Below are positions 60,656-64,000 of a stretch of DNA of 64,000 nucleotides, piece by piece. The stretch covers positions 62,001 to 126,000 of the forward strand of contig DXYV01000003.1 in assembly GCA_019415645.1 (NCBI GenBank), written 5' to 3'. This stretch comes from Clostridiales bacterium. Lineage in GTDB: Bacteria; Bacillota; Clostridia; Oscillospirales; Oscillospiraceae. A program made the position numbers and the translations under genes. The notes beneath the pieces are model-generated. The model was not told the origin of the DNA and made no database searches. It worked only from the letters and a program-made list of their open reading frames with translations. Numbering within the stretch: the first letter of the stretch is position 1; every line of letters begins with the position of its first letter.

Positions 60656-61426
60656 ATGGGACAGTTTGAACAGCAAGTGGCCTGTATTACCGGCGGGGCG
60701 TCTGGCATAGGCAGGGCAACCGCTTTGAAATTTGCAAAGGAGGGAGCGAATGTTGTTTTAGTGGATTGTGCGCAAGAAGAGCTGGTTCGCGTTGCGGAAG
60801 AGATTAGGTCTATGGGGGGAGAAGCACTGGCTTTGGCGGCCGATGTTACCTCTGTGACAGAATGCAACAATGTTTTCCAGCGGATTGATCAGCAGTTTGG
60901 TCGACTAGATATACTGGTCCTTTGTGCGGGTGTGCTGGATTATAACCGCAGTGTTCTGCATACGGACGAAGCGCTTTGGGACCGGACGATTGCGATCAAT
61001 CAGACCGGCGTATTCTTGTATTGTAGAGAAGGACTCAAACGAATGGAGCGGCAGGGAGCAGGCAAGATTGTGATTGTCTCCTCAATGGCGGGAGTATCCG
61101 CAAATGCCGGTGCGGCCTATACGGCTTCCAAACATGCCGTTATCGCATTGGCAAAAAACATAGCCATTCAGTATGCGGGCACTGGAATCCGCTGCAATGT
61201 AGTCTGTCCAGGCAGAACGGACACTCCCATGAATCGCAGCATGGAATACTTCAAACAAATGGACCATGAGTTTATGGATATTTGTGGAAGACATACGCGG
61301 CGGCTGCCGGAAAAAATCCCTGCCGAGGGGCAGGCAGATGTGATCTTGTTCTTTGCCAGCGACGCTTCCAGACATGTCAATGGGCAATGGTTAATCGTAG
61401 ACGATGGATCATCCAAACATTTATAG
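60656..61426 (+). CDS. Short-chain dehydrogenase/reductase (SDR-2, block B)
   Basis: A 256-residue SDR: TGGASGIG near residue 12, LCAGVLD in place of NNAG, catalytic Tyr155 and Lys159, CPGRTDTP. Asp in VLVDCAQ after strand 2 suggests NAD. Counterpart of the SDR at 34686; both share CAGVLD and GVF-x-x-CRE stretches with slight changes. GAGGAGG lies 7-8 bases before the ATG. Followed after 11 bases by an MmgE/PrpD gene not present in block A. Confidence 0.93.
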   Translation: MGQFEQQVACITGGASGIGRATALKFAKEGANVVLVDCAQEELVRVAEEIRSMGGEALALAADVTSVTECNNVFQRIDQQFGRLDILVLCAGVLDYNRSVLHTDEALWDRTIAINQTGVFLYCREGLKRMERQGAGKIVIVSSMAGVSANAGAAYTASKHAVIALAKNIAIQYAGTGIRCNVVCPGRTDTPMNRSMEYFKQMDHEFMDICGRHTRRLPEKIPAEGQADVILFFASDASRHVNGQWLIVDDGSSKHL

Positions 61427-61437
61427 GAGGGAGATGA

Positions 61438-62832
61438 ATGGATTCTTCGTATCATTTTGTGGAGTTCGCGGAAAGCACCACATTTGACAGTGTTCCCAAG
61501 GAACTGATCTCTCTTTTGAAAAAAGATGTACTGGATACCCTGGGGAACATTTTGGCCGGTAGCGGGGAGCCCATCGCCCCAAAGCTTCTGAATGTTATGT
61601 CATCGCTTGAAGGAAAAGCAGAGAGCCAGGTCATAGCCTATCCGGCACGTCTGCCCGTGGGAGATGCTGCGATGCTCAATGCGTCAATGGCGTTTGCGCT
61701 GGATTATGACGACATTCATGAGCCGTCCCGAACCCACTTTGGATGCAGCGCAATTCCGACGGCGTTGGCGGTAGCTGAGGCGATGAAGCTGTTTGACGGA
61801 AGAAAAGTTCTGACCGCGCTGGCAGTCGCATTAGAATTGGCAGCTCGCCTGGGCAAATATATGATTCGACGTAACCCAACTCAAATTATGGGCGGATGGG
61901 ATTATGCTGCGCTCCACGCATATTTGTACACTGCAGTAATTGCGGGAAAGCTGATGGATTTTGATCAGAAGACTTTGGGGAATACGCTGGGAATCGCTTA
62001 CCACCAGTGTGCCGGCACGAGCGTTTCGGCGATGGATCATGCCGACACGAAAATCCTTGGGCCGGGATTGGCGGCACGGGGAGGAATACTGGCGGCGAAA
62101 CTGGCGTCAGCCGGAATAACGGGTGCCACCTCAATCTTTGATTCCTCCGACATCAGCATGGACTCTCAGTACCATAATGGAGTAGACAAGCAAGCGTTTG
62201 CAGGAGAACTTGGAAAGCGCTGGGAGGCACTGGAACTGGGCTTCAAAGCATATCCCTGCTGTCGGCTCATTCACCGTCATATTGATGCGGCATTAGGGTT
62301 GGCCCAAAAGTATGAGATTGAGCCGGAAGAAATTCGTATTATCCACACGACGTACTGTCCCATGATCGCACCAATGTGCCAAGCGAGCCGCACAAATTGC
62401 CACCCGGCTACAAAACTGGAGGCTCAATTTTCCGTGCCCTATACAGTGGCCTGCGCATTGGCCAAACGCAAGGTAGCGATTGATGAATTTGACGTGAGCG
62501 CTTTTACCGATCCTGTCATTGCCGAGTTGACAGAAAAATATGAGGCCGAAGTGGATGAAGGGCTTTCTTCTCTGGATGACCCGGCGGAACTTACCGTAGT
62601 TACTGAGCGTGGGCGTTTTACGGTCCACACAGGTCATCCGCTCGGTGCGCCCGAGAATCCAATTTCGCAGCAGGCCCTTCAGGAGAAATTCTTTGATTGT
62701 GCGGCCCATGGAAAACGGCCAATTAGGAAAGGACAGGCACAAAAACTTGTAGATTTGGTGGAACATTTGGATGAGGCATATGCCCTTCCGGAAATGCTGG
62801 AACTTCTTAGGCAAATCTCCAATGCAAGCTGA
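61438..62832 (+). CDS. MmgE/PrpD family protein
   Basis: A 464-residue protein with the PrpD/MmgE pattern: LLKKDVLDTLGNILAGSGEP at the start, MLNASMAFALDYDDIHE (near 80) with the acidic and His residues of the active site region, and YPCCRLIHRHIDAAL near 278. PrpD is 2-methylcitrate dehydratase; other members are decarboxylases (cis-aconitate decarboxylase) or isomerases. No prpB or prpC is near, so a 2-methylcitrate role is unlikely here. It may dehydrate or decarboxylate an acid made by block B. AGGAGGGAG precedes the ATG. Confidence 0.88.
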   Translation: MDSSYHFVEFAESTTFDSVPKELISLLKKDVLDTLGNILAGSGEPIAPKLLNVMSSLEGKAESQVIAYPARLPVGDAAMLNASMAFALDYDDIHEPSRTHFGCSAIPTALAVAEAMKLFDGRKVLTALAVALELAARLGKYMIRRNPTQIMGGWDYAALHAYLYTAVIAGKLMDFDQKTLGNTLGIAYHQCAGTSVSAMDHADTKILGPGLAARGGILAAKLASAGITGATSIFDSSDISMDSQYHNGVDKQAFAGELGKRWEALELGFKAYPCCRLIHRHIDAALGLAQKYEIEPEEIRIIHTTYCPMIAPMCQASRTNCHPATKLEAQFSVPYTVACALAKRKVAIDEFDVSAFTDPVIAELTEKYEAEVDEGLSSLDDPAELTVVTERGRFTVHTGHPLGAPENPISQQALQEKFFDCAAHGKRPIRKGQAQKLVDLVEHLDEAYALPEMLELLRQISNAS

Positions 62833-62920
62833 GAAAATGCTGTTTCGTTCGCAGATGTTTGATTAAGTATGACTGCCGTGGAAGCAGATGCTTCTGAGTA
62901 ATGGACTTGGAGGAGAGACC

Positions 62921-64000
62921 ATGCAGAAAACAAAATATAATCATTTGCTGGAACCGATTAAAATAGGAAATTTAGTTCTTAAAAACAGATTTACAGTCAC
63001 TCTGAGTAACCCGCACTTTGTGCAGGGAACAGAATCCTGGCCTACGGATGCTCTGATCAGCAACTACGCCAATAAAGCGCGGAATGGTGCGGCTGTGGTA
63101 CAGGTCAAGGGAAATAATGCGACAAATAACGTGCTGAACGAGGATACCCATGTCCAAGGCCTGAACATCCATATCCCGCGAAACCAGCACTACTTTGTTC
63201 AGATTGCGGACCAAATTCATTACTATGGAGCGAAAGCTCAAATGATGATTATGCCGCCTCATGAACTGACTGCGGGTTATGATGCCAGCGACGGGATCCC
63301 AGCCTATATCGTTGCAGGGGACGGAAGCCAGCCGGTAAAAGGACGCGCAGCATCCCGCGAACTGCTGTATGACATAGTGGAAGCCTATGGAAAAGAAGCG
63401 AAGCTGGTGCGGGAACTGGGGTTTGATATGTGCCTGTTGGATATGGCATACCGGTTTATGTTTCCGGGCAGATTTCTTTCACCGCTTACCAACTTTAGAA
63501 CCGATGAATTTGGGGGAAGCCTGGAAAATCGCTGCCGGTTCCCGCTCCTGATCTGCGAGGCGATCAAATCATATGCGGGGAAAGATTTTCCCATCGAAAT
63601 TATTGTTTCCGGAGAAGAGGCGAGCCGTTATAAAGATGGCTGCACGATAGAAGACACCGTTGAATTTGCCCGATTGGGACAGGGAAAATTTGATATCTTA
63701 CAGCCGCGAGCAGCTGACATTGATTTCGCCGGGTTACCCTCTGTTGTTCCGAAACGCATTCCTACCCTGGAAATGACCCGGACCATTTCTCAAAAAATTC
63801 GTGAGCAGAACATTGACATGCGGGTAACCATGATAGGCGGTTGCCACGATCCGGAGACGATGGATCAACTGGTGGCCGAGGGAGCTTGCGACATCGTGGG
63901 AGGAGCCCGCAACTGGTGGAGCGACTTTGAATACGGGAAAAAAGTATATGAAGGAAGAGCAGAGGATATCTGCCCCTGCATTCGCTGCAATAAATGCCAT
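62921..64000 (+). CDS. OYE-family Fe-S flavoenzyme (chromosomal copy 4), cut by the window edge
   Basis: The ATG at 62921 follows GGAGGAGAG; 360 codons are visible to the right edge, ending at CIRCNKCH, the first Cys residues of the Fe-S motif. The FMN barrel shows SNPHFVQGTESW, FVAGDGSQPVKGRAAS-like spacing (here IVAGDGSQ), and MAYRFMFPGRFLSPLTNFRT. Where the other chromosomal copies have His before Met-Ser-Tyr (HMSYR), this one has Asp (LLDMAYR). The C-terminal FAD/NAD domain lies outside the window. Probably cotranscribed with the MmgE/PrpD gene, 88 bases upstream. Confidence 0.9.
   Translation, partial: MQKTKYNHLLEPIKIGNLVLKNRFTVTLSNPHFVQGTESWPTDALISNYANKARNGAAVVQVKGNNATNNVLNEDTHVQGLNIHIPRNQHYFVQIADQIHYYGAKAQMMIMPPHELTAGYDASDGIPAYIVAGDGSQPVKGRAASRELLYDIVEAYGKEAKLVRELGFDMCLLDMAYRFMFPGRFLSPLTNFRTDEFGGSLENRCRFPLLICEAIKSYAGKDFPIEIIVSGEEASRYKDGCTIEDTVEFARLGQGKFDILQPRAADIDFAGLPSVVPKRIPTLEMTRTISQKIREQNIDMRVTMIGGCHDPETMDQLVAEGACDIVGGARNWWSDFEYGKKVYEGRAEDICPCIRCNKCH

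Noticed and set aside
61438..62832. prpD of the methylcitrate cycle
   Set aside because: No citrate synthase or isocitrate-lyase-like partner is nearby and the gene belongs to the flavoenzyme block.

Overview
The window looks like a chromosomal segment of an anaerobic, spore-forming gut Clostridium-class bacterium, probably of the Oscillospiraceae type (inference). The grounds are AGGAGG-type ribosome sites, a split PdaB-like sporulation deacetylase, an S-layer-anchored surface protein, a serine-recombinase element with a TnpW-like ORF, and many oxygen-sensitive-type Fe-S flavin enzymes. No rRNA, tRNA or CRISPR array was recognised.

Region 1 (107-23237) is a 23.1 kb mobile element inside a PdaB-like polysaccharide deacetylase gene. 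The gene's 5' part lies at 23238-23424 and its continuation at 1-106, both on the minus strand. The ends carry a 17-bp imperfect terminal inverted repeat and a 7-bp direct repeat (CCCCAGG). Precise recombination at that repeat would rejoin the gene in frame. The left half is metabolic cargo: a LysR regulator with a textbook operator, a SnoaL-like protein, a small membrane protein, a CocE/NonD hydrolase, two old-yellow-enzyme (OYE) Fe-S flavoproteins flanking a DASS-type transporter, and a URO-D-type methyltransferase operon with a minimal CobW GTPase and a His-rich protein. The right half is the mobile backbone: a DUF4143 ATPase, a large serine recombinase, a TnpW-like peptide, a D5-type primase/helicase, an excisionase-like protein, an amidoligase plus class II glutamine amidotransferase pair preceded by two tiny coupled ORFs, a small resolvase and a Sel1-like protein.

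Region 2 (23862-35495) is chromosomal and holds two flavoenzyme operons: GntP-type permease - OYE - small membrane protein - FAD reductase - LysR, then OYE - FAD reductase - SDR - SDR. Region 3 (35713-41676) holds an XRE-type regulator, a membrane protein and a 1243-residue surface protein (leucine-rich repeats, Fn3-like, lipase-like, three SLH repeats). Region 4 (41933-54899) is a MerR-headed cluster with two ProC-like imine reductases around a YitT protein and a complete dipeptide-type ABC transporter, then a fused double PhzA/B-like protein, a MATE exporter and two less known proteins. Region 5 (55322-64000) repeats the OYE - FAD - SDR - SDR block, with an inserted LysR, an MmgE/PrpD protein and a further OYE cut by the right edge.

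Taken together, six OYE-type enone reductases, three fumarate-reductase-like flavoproteins, four short-chain dehydrogenases, hydrolase, demethylase-type and transport genes suggest stepwise anaerobic reduction of unsaturated ring compounds such as plant polyphenols or steroids. OYE + SDR + flavoprotein is the enzyme trio known from daidzein-to-equol conversion. The actual substrates cannot be read from the sequence.
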